Positions 45,750 through 56,700 of a DNA stretch of 64,000 nucleotides are shown here, one piece after another; within the stretch, counting starts at the first letter, position 1, and every line of letters starts with the position of its first letter. A model generated the notes under the pieces. It worked only from the letters and a program-made list of their open reading frames with translations. It was not told the DNA's origin and ran no database searches. The stretch is from Wocania ichthyoenteri Th78. GTDB lineage: Bacteria; Bacteroidota; Bacteroidia; Flavobacteriales; Flavobacteriaceae. The DNA lies in contig NZ_KN525716.1 of the NCBI RefSeq assembly GCF_000789235.1, positions 3,670,121 to 3,734,120 on the forward strand, written 5' to 3'. Position numbers and translations under genes: made by a program.

Positions 45750-48700
45750 TTAAAGTTCTAAATCGTTTAATAGATTATCTAAATCTTCTTGGTCTAGGTC
45801 AACATCTTCAAAATCTGATGGTGTATATTTTACAGTTTCTGCATTTATACAATGTGCTACAATGCTTTTTAGCGATTCATTAAAGTTATCAATAAAAGCT
45901 TTTATAGTCTCTGTTTTATGAACTTGACTTGAATAGATACAATTTATTCCTAAAACGCCATCTTTAATTAAAGCATTAATCTCTAGGTAATAATGCCTTT
46001 CGCTAAAAGGATGCCTCGTGTTTTTTGACTGAAATTCTATATTGTTTTCTCCTGTGGTTTGCTTTCCTAAAAAGTTAAATACAATTTCTGGATATTCTGC
46101 TTGCCCTAAAGATGAAGTTAAATAACGTAAAATACCATAGCTCATGCCGCCATTAGGGATTTCCCGCATTTGCTCTTTGGTTGCAATAATTTTTGAAGCT
46201 ATATCTGTGGTCGATTCAAAATTAAATGTTTTAGGAAAAAATGCTGTAAACCAACCTACTGTATTCGATAAATCTATAGCTGTGTTTATTGTTTCTCGAC
46301 CATGCCGTTCCAAAGCTAAACTAACATTTTTATTGTTTGTCCAGTGGCTTAAAGTATCAACCAAAGCTGTTAATAGCAATTCATCTATTTTTGTATTGTA
46401 AATATTATTAGCCTTATTAATAAGGTTGTTGGTTACTGTTTTGTCAACTTCAAAATAAATGTCGCTAATATCTTTTTCTAGTATAGGGAAATCACCTTTA
46501 AAGTCTTTAGGCAAAACAGTTTTAGTTGTTATTTGATCGTTCCAAAAATCAATCTCATTTTTTATGTTTTTTGAGTTTGATAACTCTAATAAGTGATTAC
46601 TCCAAGTTTTAAAAGATGCAGTTTTAGTATTTCGATTAGTGAATTTATTGTTATGAATTACCTCAGTATAAGCATTCAAAATAATTTGCCACGAAACAAA
46701 ATCTATAATTAAATGATGTGATAAGAATATGATAAAATTTTTAGAAACATCTCCAGTTTCAAAATAAATACATTTAAAAAGATTTCCTTCTTCAAGGGTC
46801 TTATTTTCTTGTATATCCTTTAAAATAGTTTCAGTTTTTGAATTGTAGTTTGCTAAATCTACGTTTGAAATATTAACAACAATAAAAGCTTCAATTTTAT
46901 CTGGACTTAAAACTTTAGCTTTCCATTTATTTTCATTTAGGTAAAAACTTGAGCGTAGCGCATCGTGAGTTTTTATAATGTAATTGGTTGTTTCATGTAA
47001 AATATTTTTATTGAAAGCTTTTGGTAAATCTTTTATTCTGAATATTTGATTCCAATATTGTGGTGCTGTTTTATGTGTTTCGAAAAACCATTCTTGAATT
47101 GGTGTTAACGACACTTCACCTAAAACCATAGCTTCCTCTACAATACTTGTTTCGTTTTCTAATGACACAAACATGGCTAGTTCTGAAATTGTTTGATGTT
47201 CAAATAGTAGGTTAGGAGCAATAACTAAGCCTGATTTTCGTGCCTTTGCAATAATTTGAATACTTAAAATAGAATCGCCACCAATTTCGAAAAAATTATC
47301 TGTTATACTTAATGATTTAATGTTTAGAATGTCTTCCCAAATATCGAGCAACTTTTGTTCTATGTCATTATTAGGCTTTATTATTTGATTAGTGTCTTTG
47401 GCTTTTGAAATGACTTTTATACTACTAAGCGATTTTTTATCAATTTTCCCATTAGGAAGAAGTGGTATCTCCTCAATTAAAACAAAATTACTAGGAATCA
47501 TGTAGTCTGGTAGCGCTTCTTTAAGCTGAAGTTTTAATTGATTTTCATCAAACAAACCATCTGGTTTTACATAAGCAATAAGCTGTTTTGGTTTTCCTTC
47601 ATCTTGCTTTACAATAACAACAGATTGCTCAACTAAATCACTTTTATTTATTGTGCTTTCAATGTCGTCTAATTCAACACGATATCCTCTAATTTTTATT
47701 TGTTGGTCTAATCTTCCTAAAAACTCAATAGCTCCATCATTTCTATATTTTGCTAAATCTCCCGTTTTATATAGCTTTTCTTTTATATTAAAAGGATTTT
47801 CAATAAAGACTTTATTAGTTAATTCTGGTCTGTTTAAATAGCCTTTTGAGAGTCCATAGCCACCAATATAAATTTCGCCTGAGGTTCCAAAAGGGACTTT
47901 GTTTTTATTATCATCTAATAGATAAACTTGTGCATTAGCAACAGGTTTCCCTATAGGAATTTGAATTTTGTTTAAATCTGCAGTTTCAATTTTATGTGCA
48001 ATACACCAAACCGAAGCTTCTGTTGGGCCGTATTCGTTATATAGAGAAACGTTTGGTAAGGTTTTAAAATGAATGTTGCAAACCGATTTCGAGCAAGCCT
48101 CTCCAGCAACTATAGCTGTTGTTAAGCTTTCAAGTTTTTTTGTTTCAACATTTTCTAAAATAATATTATATAATGAAGGAAGCATCAGTGTGTGGCTAAC
48201 ATTATGTTGTTGTACAATATTTGCAATTTTTTCAATGTCTTGTTCAATACGTTTTTCTGAAATTACTAAATTTCCACCTGTGCATAATGTCCAGAAAACA
48301 CCTGCTTTTGAGCTATCAAAAGAAATGGATGACATGAGTAAAAAAGCAGAAGGATTTTCATTATAAAAATCTAATCTACTAGCTGTAGAATTAATTATAT
48401 TTTTGTGTGTAATAGGAACACCTTTTGGTTTTCCGGTAGTACCAGATGTATAAATTATGTATGCTAAATCGGTTTCTTTTACTAAAGGTAATTGAATAAT
48501 GTCATTACTTTGTGATTTATCAATTTCATCAATCAAAATTGAGTTTATATCAATTTCTTCAAAAAGAGTAGAAAGGGAGCTTTGCGAAATAATAATGTTT
48601 ACTTTGGCATCATTTAGTATAAAATTAATACGCTGATTTGGATATTCGGGATCAATTGGTAAATAAGCACAACCCGCTTTTAAAATGCCCAACATGCCAA

Positions 48701-50369
48701 TAATCATATCTAAAGAGCGCTCAATACATAAGCCTACAACTTCGTTTTTGGTTGACTTTTTTAAGACCTCTTGTGCAATTCGATTAGATTTTTCATTCAA
48801 TTTTTTATATGAAATTGAATTGTCGCCAAATGTTACAGCTAGATTATTTGGGCATTTTAATGCTACATCTTCAATTATTGAATGTATACTTTCAAAACCT
48901 TTAAAAACATTTTTATGTGCTACATTGTTTAAAACAAGTAGCTTTTCATCAGCTTCAATTAAAGCAGGAATACTATCAATTGTTTTATTTGAATGATATA
49001 CAATATATTCTAGTATGTGCTTTAAATGTTGTTGAAATCTATTAATAGTTTCTTCTTCAAATAAATCGGTTGCATATTCAAATGTAGAACTTAATTCTCC
49101 TTTGTTTTCTGTAATAAATAATGTTAAATCAAACTTGGACACATTAGGGCTATATTCAAAACTATTAACTAACTTTAAATTATTTCCAAATGATGGTAAT
49201 TCTGGTTTTGAAGCATACACAAACATAACTTGGAAAAGCGGATTTACAGCTAAAGACCTTTGAATGTTTAACTCTTTTACTAAAGTATCAAATGGTATGT
49301 CTTTATTAGAAAGTGCTTTCATAGACATAGCATTTACTTCTTTTATAAACTGCGCTATTGAAAGTGATTTTTTTACTAATGTTCTAAAGACCACTGTGTC
49401 TATAAAAAGCCCAAAAACAGACTCTAAACTTTCAATATCTCTGTTTGACACTGGTGATCCAATTAAGATATCTTCTTGATTGCTAAACTTTTGAAGTAAG
49501 ATATAATATGCAGATAAAAATAAAGTGAAAGGTGTAATTTCTAATTTTTTTGCAACATCTAAAATATCTGTTGATATCGACTTTGAAAAATTTATAGTAT
49601 GAGTTTTTCCTTTAAAGGAAGGAGAAATTGGACGTGTAAAATCTGTAGGTAAATTTAAAAACGGAATTTCGCCAGCAAGTTTGTTTTTCCAATATATCTT
49701 TTGACTTTCATAAGTCTGTTTTTGGTTTTGCCAATAAGCATAATCTTTAAAACTTATAGAATTTAAGTCTGTTTTTATTTGTAAATTATTAATTAGTGCT
49801 CTATAATTATTAGCTAACTCTTGTTTTAAAATATTCATTGACCATTGATCAGAAATGATATGATGCAAAGTTATAAATAGAACGTATTTGTTTTGAGTAA
49901 TTTTTAAAACAGAGGCTTTAATTAATGGTCCGGAAGCCAAATTAAAGTTAAAATTAGCCTGTTTATCAATAAACGTTTTAGATTTAGATTCTGCTTCATT
50001 TTCAAGATAGTTGCTAAAATCTTTTTCTTTAATATTTAAAGTATATGAATTATTAAATTTTAAAACCGATTTTCCTTTTTTAGTTGGATAATAGGATTTT
50101 AAAATTTCATGTTTTTCGAAAATTAAGATTAAACTCTTCTTTAAAATTTCAATATTAATATTTCCTTCAAACTTATAGCATTGAGATAAGTTATAGAAAG
50201 TGTTTTTTGGGTATAATTGTTGTAAAAACCAAAGTCGCTTTTGAGACTTAGATAAATTATAAAAACCATTATTATCTGGAGCTTTTACTATCTCAAAAGA
50301 ATCATTTGCTTTTTTTGATTTTTTTTTCCATCTATCTAATATAGATGCCTTTTTAAAATCTTTTTCCAC
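45750..50369 (-). CDS. NRPS module C-A-PCP-E
   Basis: 1539 residues from a GTG start. A basic N-terminal helix precedes the condensation domain (about 40-480; LSKSQKRLWFLQQLYP, HHIISDQW). The adenylation domain (about 490-1000) has YIIYTSGTTGKPKGVP, NEYGPTEASVW and GRLDQQIKIRGYRVEL. The carrier has FFEIGGDSILSIQII, the GGDS form that normally precedes epimerases. The C-terminal domain (about 1085-1510) is an epimerisation domain: HHLIIDFVSW, LERHGRETI, VGWFTAFFP, PNGGMSYGILRYL and FNFLGKQ. By hand alignment to GrsA the specificity residues are D,S,A,L,I,A,E,V,W; I do not know a substrate for this code. The module should deliver a D-residue. An acidic Leu-rich tail (codons 45753-45818) may dock to the C-PCP-TE protein. 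Confidence 0.92.
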   Translation of the reverse strand: MEKDFKKASILDRWKKKSKKANDSFEIVKAPDNNGFYNLSKSQKRLWFLQQLYPKNTFYNLSQCYKFEGNINIEILKKSLILIFEKHEILKSYYPTKKGKSVLKFNNSYTLNIKEKDFSNYLENEAESKSKTFIDKQANFNFNLASGPLIKASVLKITQNKYVLFITLHHIISDQWSMNILKQELANNYRALINNLQIKTDLNSISFKDYAYWQNQKQTYESQKIYWKNKLAGEIPFLNLPTDFTRPISPSFKGKTHTINFSKSISTDILDVAKKLEITPFTLFLSAYYILLQKFSNQEDILIGSPVSNRDIESLESVFGLFIDTVVFRTLVKKSLSIAQFIKEVNAMSMKALSNKDIPFDTLVKELNIQRSLAVNPLFQVMFVYASKPELPSFGNNLKLVNSFEYSPNVSKFDLTLFITENKGELSSTFEYATDLFEEETINRFQQHLKHILEYIVYHSNKTIDSIPALIEADEKLLVLNNVAHKNVFKGFESIHSIIEDVALKCPNNLAVTFGDNSISYKKLNEKSNRIAQEVLKKSTKNEVVGLCIERSLDMIIGMLGILKAGCAYLPIDPEYPNQRINFILNDAKVNIIISQSSLSTLFEEIDINSILIDEIDKSQSNDIIQLPLVKETDLAYIIYTSGTTGKPKGVPITHKNIINSTASRLDFYNENPSAFLLMSSISFDSSKAGVFWTLCTGGNLVISEKRIEQDIEKIANIVQQHNVSHTLMLPSLYNIILENVETKKLESLTTAIVAGEACSKSVCNIHFKTLPNVSLYNEYGPTEASVWCIAHKIETADLNKIQIPIGKPVANAQVYLLDDNKNKVPFGTSGEIYIGGYGLSKGYLNRPELTNKVFIENPFNIKEKLYKTGDLAKYRNDGAIEFLGRLDQQIKIRGYRVELDDIESTINKSDLVEQSVVIVKQDEGKPKQLIAYVKPDGLFDENQLKLQLKEALPDYMIPSNFVLIEEIPLLPNGKIDKKSLSSIKVISKAKDTNQIIKPNNDIEQKLLDIWEDILNIKSLSITDNFFEIGGDSILSIQIIAKARKSGLVIAPNLLFEHQTISELAMFVSLENETSIVEEAMVLGEVSLTPIQEWFFETHKTAPQYWNQIFRIKDLPKAFNKNILHETTNYIIKTHDALRSSFYLNENKWKAKVLSPDKIEAFIVVNISNVDLANYNSKTETILKDIQENKTLEEGNLFKCIYFETGDVSKNFIIFLSHHLIIDFVSWQIILNAYTEVIHNNKFTNRNTKTASFKTWSNHLLELSNSKNIKNEIDFWNDQITTKTVLPKDFKGDFPILEKDISDIYFEVDKTVTNNLINKANNIYNTKIDELLLTALVDTLSHWTNNKNVSLALERHGRETINTAIDLSNTVGWFTAFFPKTFNFESTTDIASKIIATKEQMREIPNGGMSYGILRYLTSSLGQAEYPEIVFNFLGKQTTGENNIEFQSKNTRHPFSERHYYLEINALIKDGVLGINCIYSSQVHKTETIKAFIDNFNESLKSIVAHCINAETVKYTPSDFEDVDLDQEDLDNLLNDLEL

Positions 50370-50395
50370 AAGAAATTTATTGAATTATTCTTTAA

Positions 50396-51625
50396 CTATT
50401 TTAAGCCTAACCATACTGCAAATTCATACAGTTTCCATTTTATATACTCATCTGGATAGAAATCAACATCAAATGCTCGTTCTATAAACCAGTATAAAGA
50501 AATTATAATTAGTAAAATAGATGTAAAAACTAAAAGCTTAGGGTAGAGTTTGAGTTTTCTTATTAAATATAATACGGGAAAGATGCAAATTATGATAACA
50601 AGTTGACCTATTTCAACACCTATATTAAAACCTAAAAGAGATAGGGTTAAAAACTCTCCTGTTAAACCTAGATCACTTAAAACACTGGCAAAACCAAAAC
50701 CATGAAATAAACCAAAAATAAAAGCAATAACCCAATCTTTCATTTTAAAAATGGGCTTAATATTATGAAACGCTGCAAGACCAATTGAAAAAGCAATAAG
50801 AGACTCAACTATTCTAGATGGTAGCATTACAATTTCTAAAGAAGCAAGTGTTAATGTAATAGTATGTGCAATTGTAAAAAAGGTAATTACTTTTATGATA
50901 TAAATAAAAGCAGCCTTAAATGTCATAACTGGTTCCCAACCATAGATGCTATATGCATTGTTACTGTTTTTACGTCTTCTAACTACTGATGGTAATATAA
51001 GTGCTAATAAAAAAAGAATATGATCAATACCAATCCATATATGCCAAACACCTTGTTTTATCATGGCAATAAACCCCGTAAATAAATTAGCTTCGCTAAG
51101 GTTTAAGTCTCCAATGGTGTCATTTGGACCAAAGTCTAGTACGATATTAGCTTCTTCGTTTATAACACCAGCTTTCCAATTATATTCTATAATTAAAAAC
51201 CCTTTATGATCATTATCTTGTTCAAAACCTATATTATAATATACTTTTAAGTGTTCTGGTAAAACCTTTGTATTAGATAAGTCAAATTTGAATAGAATAT
51301 AATTTCCAGAAACAATATCAATAACATCCAAATCTTTAAAAATAATGTCATGCTTATTTATTTCAGAGCTAAATCCAGCGTTTTTAAGAATGTATGCTTG
51401 AATTTGGTTAGCATAAGGTTTTACGTCTTCTACCGTTGCGTTTTTGGGTAAATTTAAATTGAATATTTTATTTAATTCTTTAACATTTATTTCATAGCGT
51501 CCTTCTATACCATTATTTTCATAAACTCTAACATAAACATAACTTTGGTTAGGAGAGTGTGAATAACTTGATATAGAAATCATTAAAAAAAACGCAAAGA
51601 GGCATTTGGATAGTAAGTTTTTCAT
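50396..51625 (-). CDS. HupE/UreJ_2-family membrane protein
   Basis: 409 residues. A signal peptide (about 1-22) and a periplasmic beta domain (about 25-185) precede a membrane part with about six or seven helices. The family signatures are clear: WHIWIGIDHILFLLALILP (about 200), FTIAHTITLTLASLE, VESLIAFSIGLAAFHNIKP, AFIFGLFHGFGFASVLSDLGL and LLGFNIGVEIGQLVII. HupE and UreJ relatives are thought to carry nickel or other transition metals, and this long periplasmic-domain version is widespread away from hydrogenase or urease genes. None of those genes is here. It is upstream of the NRPS gene by 26 bp and divergent from the second NRPS operon, close to a TonB receptor. Confidence 0.9.
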   Translation of the reverse strand: MKNLLSKCLFAFFLMISISSYSHSPNQSYVYVRVYENNGIEGRYEINVKELNKIFNLNLPKNATVEDVKPYANQIQAYILKNAGFSSEINKHDIIFKDLDVIDIVSGNYILFKFDLSNTKVLPEHLKVYYNIGFEQDNDHKGFLIIEYNWKAGVINEEANIVLDFGPNDTIGDLNLSEANLFTGFIAMIKQGVWHIWIGIDHILFLLALILPSVVRRRKNSNNAYSIYGWEPVMTFKAAFIYIIKVITFFTIAHTITLTLASLEIVMLPSRIVESLIAFSIGLAAFHNIKPIFKMKDWVIAFIFGLFHGFGFASVLSDLGLTGEFLTLSLLGFNIGVEIGQLVIIICIFPVLYLIRKLKLYPKLLVFTSILLIIISLYWFIERAFDVDFYPDEYIKWKLYEFAVWLGLK

Positions 51626-51961
51626 TTTTTCTTATTTCATTAAATTCATTGAATATTCCTTTTAGTTCAAGATAAAAAACGATGAATTCTATTATTTAAT
51701 TTTTTTTCAATGATATTAATAAAATTATAGATGCTAGTAATTATTGATTTATATGCTCGGTTTATTCGTTAAAGTGCAAAATTTTTTTCAATTTTTGAAT
51801 ATTATGAAAAATAAGTGTTAAAAAACAAAAGTTAATCGATTTAAAAAGTTTCCTAACGATTGTTTTTGATTAATACTAATTATTAAAGTTTATTGCTACT
51901 GATTGAGAAAAAAGTTATTGCTAAACTATTAGGTATTCAATACTTAATAAAAAAAGAGAAA
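51626..51961. promoter_or_regulatory. Divergent promoter region between HupE and the NRPS A-domain gene
   Basis: About 335 bp of AT-rich sequence must hold promoters for both directions. I see AATCGATT, an 8-bp palindrome, near 51835, but no convincing Fur-, DtxR- or NikR-type operator and no unambiguous TAnnTTTG box. The next gene may start within this stretch at a TTG at 51893. Confidence 0.35.
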
Positions 51962-53530
51962 TTGATATATAATTTAGTACAAATAATAGGGAATTCTGCA
52001 AAAAAGTTTCCTCTTAAAGAGGCGTTTAGATATTTAGATGAATCTATAACATATTCAGATTTAGATATTAAAACAAATCAGCTAGCGAGTCACTTACTAA
52101 GCTTAGATGTAAAGAAAGGAGATCGTGTAGGTGTTCTTATGCATAGATGTTTAGAAACTTCAATTGCTATTTATGGTATTTTAAAATCTGGTGCAGCTTA
52201 TGTGCCAATAGATCCTTTTGTGCCAAATGAGCGTGTAAAGTTTCTAATTAATGACTGCGGAATAAAGCATCTAGTTACTACCCCAAAACAAGAAAAAAAA
52301 ATAAAAAAAATTTTAATTGATGATTTTTGTTTGTTCAATGTCGTTGGCATTTCAAAAAATAATGTTGTTAACTCTGTAAGTTGGGAAGACATCTACCAAA
52401 TTTCTTTAAAAAAGTATAAGGCTATAAATATTTTAGCCGAAGATTTAGCGTATATTCTTTATACGTCTGGCAGTACAGGAACACCAAAAGGTATAATGCA
52501 TACGCACTATAGCGGGTTAGCATTTGCTAAATTAGTTGTAGACCTTTACGACTTCAAGCCAACAGATAAAGTGGTTAATATAGCTCCTTTACATTTTGAT
52601 GTTTCCTTATTAGGCTATTTTTCTGCACCATTATCAAGTGCAACAACAGTTATAGTTTCTGATGCCCATCTAAAATTCCCAACGAGTTTAGCGCAATTAA
52701 TGGAAAAGGAGCAATTAACAATTTGGTATTCTGTACCATTAGTATTAATTCAGCTTCTACTTAAAGGTGGTATTGAAAATAAAGACTTCTCTAGTTTAAG
52801 GTGGGTTTTGTTTGCAGGAGAAGTATTTGTAACCAAACAACTAAAAGCATTAATGCAGTTATGGACAAATACAGAATTCAGCAATATTTATGGTCCAACA
52901 GAATTAAACCAATGCACTTACTATAATTTAAGTGAGCCACCAAAAAATGATAATCCAATTCCAATTGGAACTACGTGGAAGAATACTGAATATAAGATTT
53001 TAGATAGTAAAGACGAAGAAGTTGAACATGGTAAAGAAGGACTTCTAGTAGTAAGATCTGCTACCATGATGAAAGGGTATTGGAACAATACACCTCTCAC
53101 CGAATCATCTTTATATAAAGAAAAAATTGCTCCAGGGTTTGAGTATATATATTATAGAACAGGTGATTTGGTTAAGCTAAATAAAAATAACGAATTATTG
53201 TTTTTAGGAAGAAAAGATAGACAAATAAAGTTTAGAGGTTATCGTATTGAAATAGATGAAATTGAAAACATATTGATAAAAAATGAAGCGGTCATTGAAG
53301 TTGCAGTGGTACTAACAGAAAGCAGTAATAATAAAGAAAAAGAGCTTTCGGCGACAGTACTATTGCATAAAGACATGCATATTAGTTTAGAAGATTTAAA
53401 AACACATTGTAAAAAGCATTTACCAATATATGCGGTACCAACCAATATATTGATATTAAAAACATTTCCTAGAACAAGCTCAGGAAAAATAGATAGAAAA
53501 AAAATTGAAAAGATAATTGAGAATGCATAG
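51962..53530 (+). CDS. Stand-alone NRPS adenylation enzyme
   Basis: About 522 residues from a TTG at 51962, preceded by a purine-rich AAAAAAGAGAAA; this start matches the family opening (IYNLVQIIGNSAKKFP). An in-frame TTG at 51893 would add 23 residues. Core motifs are YILYTSGSTGTPKGI, FDVSLL, NIYGPTELNQCTYY, YRTGDL, GRKDRQIKFRGYRIE and the catalytic Lys in TSSGKIDRKK. Hand alignment gives specificity residues D,V,L,Y,L,A,I,Q,C. The general look, including G-P-T-E-x-N-x-C-T-Y-Y, is that of stand-alone amino-acid:carrier ligases such as the prolyl ligases of the PltF type, but the substrate is not assigned. It is followed 1 bp later by a free carrier protein, its likely partner, and may also load the A-less carrier at 42012. 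Confidence 0.88.
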   Translation: MIYNLVQIIGNSAKKFPLKEAFRYLDESITYSDLDIKTNQLASHLLSLDVKKGDRVGVLMHRCLETSIAIYGILKSGAAYVPIDPFVPNERVKFLINDCGIKHLVTTPKQEKKIKKILIDDFCLFNVVGISKNNVVNSVSWEDIYQISLKKYKAINILAEDLAYILYTSGSTGTPKGIMHTHYSGLAFAKLVVDLYDFKPTDKVVNIAPLHFDVSLLGYFSAPLSSATTVIVSDAHLKFPTSLAQLMEKEQLTIWYSVPLVLIQLLLKGGIENKDFSSLRWVLFAGEVFVTKQLKALMQLWTNTEFSNIYGPTELNQCTYYNLSEPPKNDNPIPIGTTWKNTEYKILDSKDEEVEHGKEGLLVVRSATMMKGYWNNTPLTESSLYKEKIAPGFEYIYYRTGDLVKLNKNNELLFLGRKDRQIKFRGYRIEIDEIENILIKNEAVIEVAVVLTESSNNKEKELSATVLLHKDMHISLEDLKTHCKKHLPIYAVPTNILILKTFPRTSSGKIDRKKIEKIIENA

Positions 53531-53531
53531 T

Positions 53532-53789
53532 ATGGAACAAACCATTATCAAATATATAGAACAAGAGTTTGCAAGTGAAGATATAGAAGATTCGTTGGAA
53601 GCAACAGATGAGCTTTTAGATAGTGGTATTTTAGATTCTATGGCAATGATAAGGCTTATAACCTTTGTTGAAGAAACTTATAATATAAAAGTAGCTCCTG
53701 AAGATATGATTATTGAAAACTTTATGACAGTAAAAGATATAAGTATATTCATCATGAGTAAGTTGAGATTAGGAAAGGAGAGTGGCTAG
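53532..53789 (+). CDS. Stand-alone peptidyl/acyl carrier protein
   Basis: 85 residues from the ATG at 53532, 1 bp after the stop of the adenylation gene; a TTG at 53517 would overlap that gene. It is a small acidic four-helix protein with LLDSGILDSMAMIRLITFVEE; the Ser in LDSM is the phosphopantetheine site. The remaining helices (KVAPEDMIIENFMTVKDISIFI) match the carrier fold. With the preceding adenylation enzyme it forms a starter or in-trans loading pair, as in PltF/PltL-type systems. It overlaps a GTG codon of the next NRPS gene, so the three genes are co-translated. Confidence 0.92.
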   Translation: MEQTIIKYIEQEFASEDIEDSLEATDELLDSGILDSMAMIRLITFVEETYNIKVAPEDMIIENFMTVKDISIFIMSKLRLGKESG

Positions 53790-53790
53790 T

Positions 53791-56700
53791 ATGGAGAACA
53801 AGTATACTAAATTAACTCAAAACCAAAAACTACTGTGGCTTGGACAGGAATTAAATCCTGATTCACCTATGTACAATATGGTGATGTCTTATGAAATTAA
53901 AGATGCCATTTCCTTACCTAAATTTAGAATTGCTTTTCAAAAATTAGTAGAGAAAAGTGATGTACTTCGATCCGTTTTTTATATACAAGAAGGAGAACCT
54001 ATTCAGAGATATCTTTCTAAAGTTGATTACGAAGTTGAATTTAAAGATTTTTCCAATCAACAAAATCCCAAAAAAGCATATAAAACATGGGAAAAAGAAA
54101 GGGCACATAATCAGTTTAATCTAGAAAAATGTGCATTTGATTCTGTTCTTATTAAGCTTTCTGAACATCTTTATGTTTGGTATTTTAATCAATATCATTT
54201 AATTTCTGATGGTTGGAGTACTTCGCTTATTTTTTCTAAAATGTCTGACTATTATGCAAAAGCATTAGAAAATAAGTTAGAAAATTTAGAAGAACTTCCA
54301 TCATATAATGAGTATGTAACTAATAGTCAAAAAGTAAAAACTGGAGATAACTATAAAGAGGCTTTAAAGTATTGGGGGGAAAAACTAAAAAACTTCCCTT
54401 CACCTCCATCATTTTATTACCAAAAAGATGTTTCTTTCAATACGGCTTCAGACCGATTAAATATAAAACTTGGAAAAGAGCGTTCAAATAAAATACGACA
54501 ATTAGCAAATGAGAAAGGTGTTAGGGTTTGGACTCTAGATTTAACACTTTATAATATATTTTTAACAACACTTTTTGCTTTTTTAAATAGGGTTACTGGT
54601 CAAGAGTATTTAGTAATAGGTTCTCCTGTGCATAACAGAACTTCAAAAAAAATCAAGAATACCATTGGTTTCTTTATTGAAACGTTTCCATTACTAGTTG
54701 AAGTGGATGAAGAGGATACTTTTATGTCTTTATTGCAAAAAGTTCAATTGGAAAGCAACAGTTTTCTTAAATATGCACAAGCAGGAGCATCTACTGCCGA
54801 TTTAAATAGAGGGTTTAATGTACTCTTTAATTATATAAATAATATAAATCCTAAATTTAATGATGCTCCAGTTACAACATCTTGGGTACACCCTGGACAT
54901 CATGACCCAAGACATCATCTTCGTTTACATGTTCATGATTTTGATAACTCCGGTGAAATACAATTATATTTTGATTTTAATACCAACGTATTTAATACTC
55001 AAAAGCAAAAAGTAGTTTCTCAACATTTCTTAAAACTTTTAGATGCTTTTATTGAAAATCACAATCAGCAAATTAATTCTGTAAACTTAATAACAGATGT
55101 TGAAGTTTCAACAATAGAAGATTGGAATAATACAACTGTTGAATATCCTAAAAATGAAACTTTACTTTCTAAGTTTGAAGCTCAAGTTTTAAAAATACCA
55201 AATCTGAAAGCCCTTGTATTTGAGGAAGAATTAGTTACATACAAGGTGTTAAATGAAAAATCTAATCAAGTAGCACGTTTTTTAACCCAAAAAGGAATTC
55301 AAAAAAATGATATTGTAATTGTAAGTCTTGATAGATCATTAGAAATGATGTTTTGTATCTACGGAATTATAAAATCTGGAGCAGCATATTTACCAGTGGC
55401 TACAGATATCCCTTCGGAGCGATTAAAGTTTATAATAAACGATGCAAAAGCAAAAATTTTATTTTATAATCATGATAGCATAGACGGTGATGTTTTAAAA
55501 AGTATTGATTGTTTTTATTATGAAACAATTAAAGAGCAAATAGATTTGCTAGATAGTACTTCAAACAATATAAAAATACTCCCAGATGATTTGGCTTATG
55601 TTATATACACATCAGGAAGTACAGGAAAACCAAAAGGTGTTTTATGCCATCACGAGGGAATTTGTAATCGTCTGAATTGGATGAATAGCAAATATCCAAT
55701 TTCTATTGATGACACTTTTATTCAGAAAACGCCAATCACGTTTGATGTTTCATTATGGGAATTGTTTTGGCCAACTCAAGAGGGGGCAACTTTAGTTATA
55801 GAATCACCAGAAGGGCATAAAAACCCAGATAAATTAATTGAGACAATTAAAAATTATCGAGTTACCAATATTCATTTTGTTCCTTCAATGTTGAATGTGT
55901 TTATTCAAACTAATGAAATTGAAAATTGTAATAGTCTTAATAGAATTTTTTGTAGCGGAGAAGTACTTTCTGTGCCTATAGTAGAAAAGACATATAATAA
56001 ATTAGATGTTGAAATTTATAATCTATATGGGCCAACAGAAGCGTCTGTAGATGTAACTAGTTGGTATTGTAAAAAAGAAGATCTTTTTGATGGAATTTTA
56101 ATTGGTAAACCAGTTGCAAATACCCAGCTACATATTTTGGATAAAAACTTAAATCAATTGCCAATTGGATTAAAAGGTGAGCTGTATATTGCTGGAAAAC
56201 AAGTAGCAAAAGGATATTTAAACAGAGAACGGCTAACTAATGAGCGATTTGTGAAAAATATATTTTCTGATGCGCCTAACGCAAAAATGTACAAAACAGG
56301 TGATTTGGCAAGGTATAGAGCAGATGGAGAGATTGAATACCATGGTAGAATTGATAATCAAATTAAAATTAGAGGATTAAGAATAGAACTTGGCGAAATT
56401 GAGAATAATATTGAAAGACTACCTGAGATATCTCAGGCTATAGTTTCTGTTGATAAACAAGATAACTTAGTAGCATATTATACTGGAGAAAAAATTGAGG
56501 GCTTTGAGTTAATAACTACATTAAAGCTGCAACTTCCAGAATATATGATTCCACAATCTTATATGCACTTAGAGCAGTTTGAACTCTTATCTAGCGGTAA
56601 AGTTAATAGAAGAAAGTTACCCGAGTATAATAGTCTAACAATAGTGCAAGAGACAGGTATTAAGTTAGGTCCTAAAAACGAAATAGAAGAAATTATTCTA

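Noticed and set aside
50396-51625. HupE/UreJ protein read as a hydrogenase or urease accessory factor
   Set aside because: No hydrogenase, urease or nickel-maturation gene is in the window; the long periplasmic-domain subgroup occurs widely without them.
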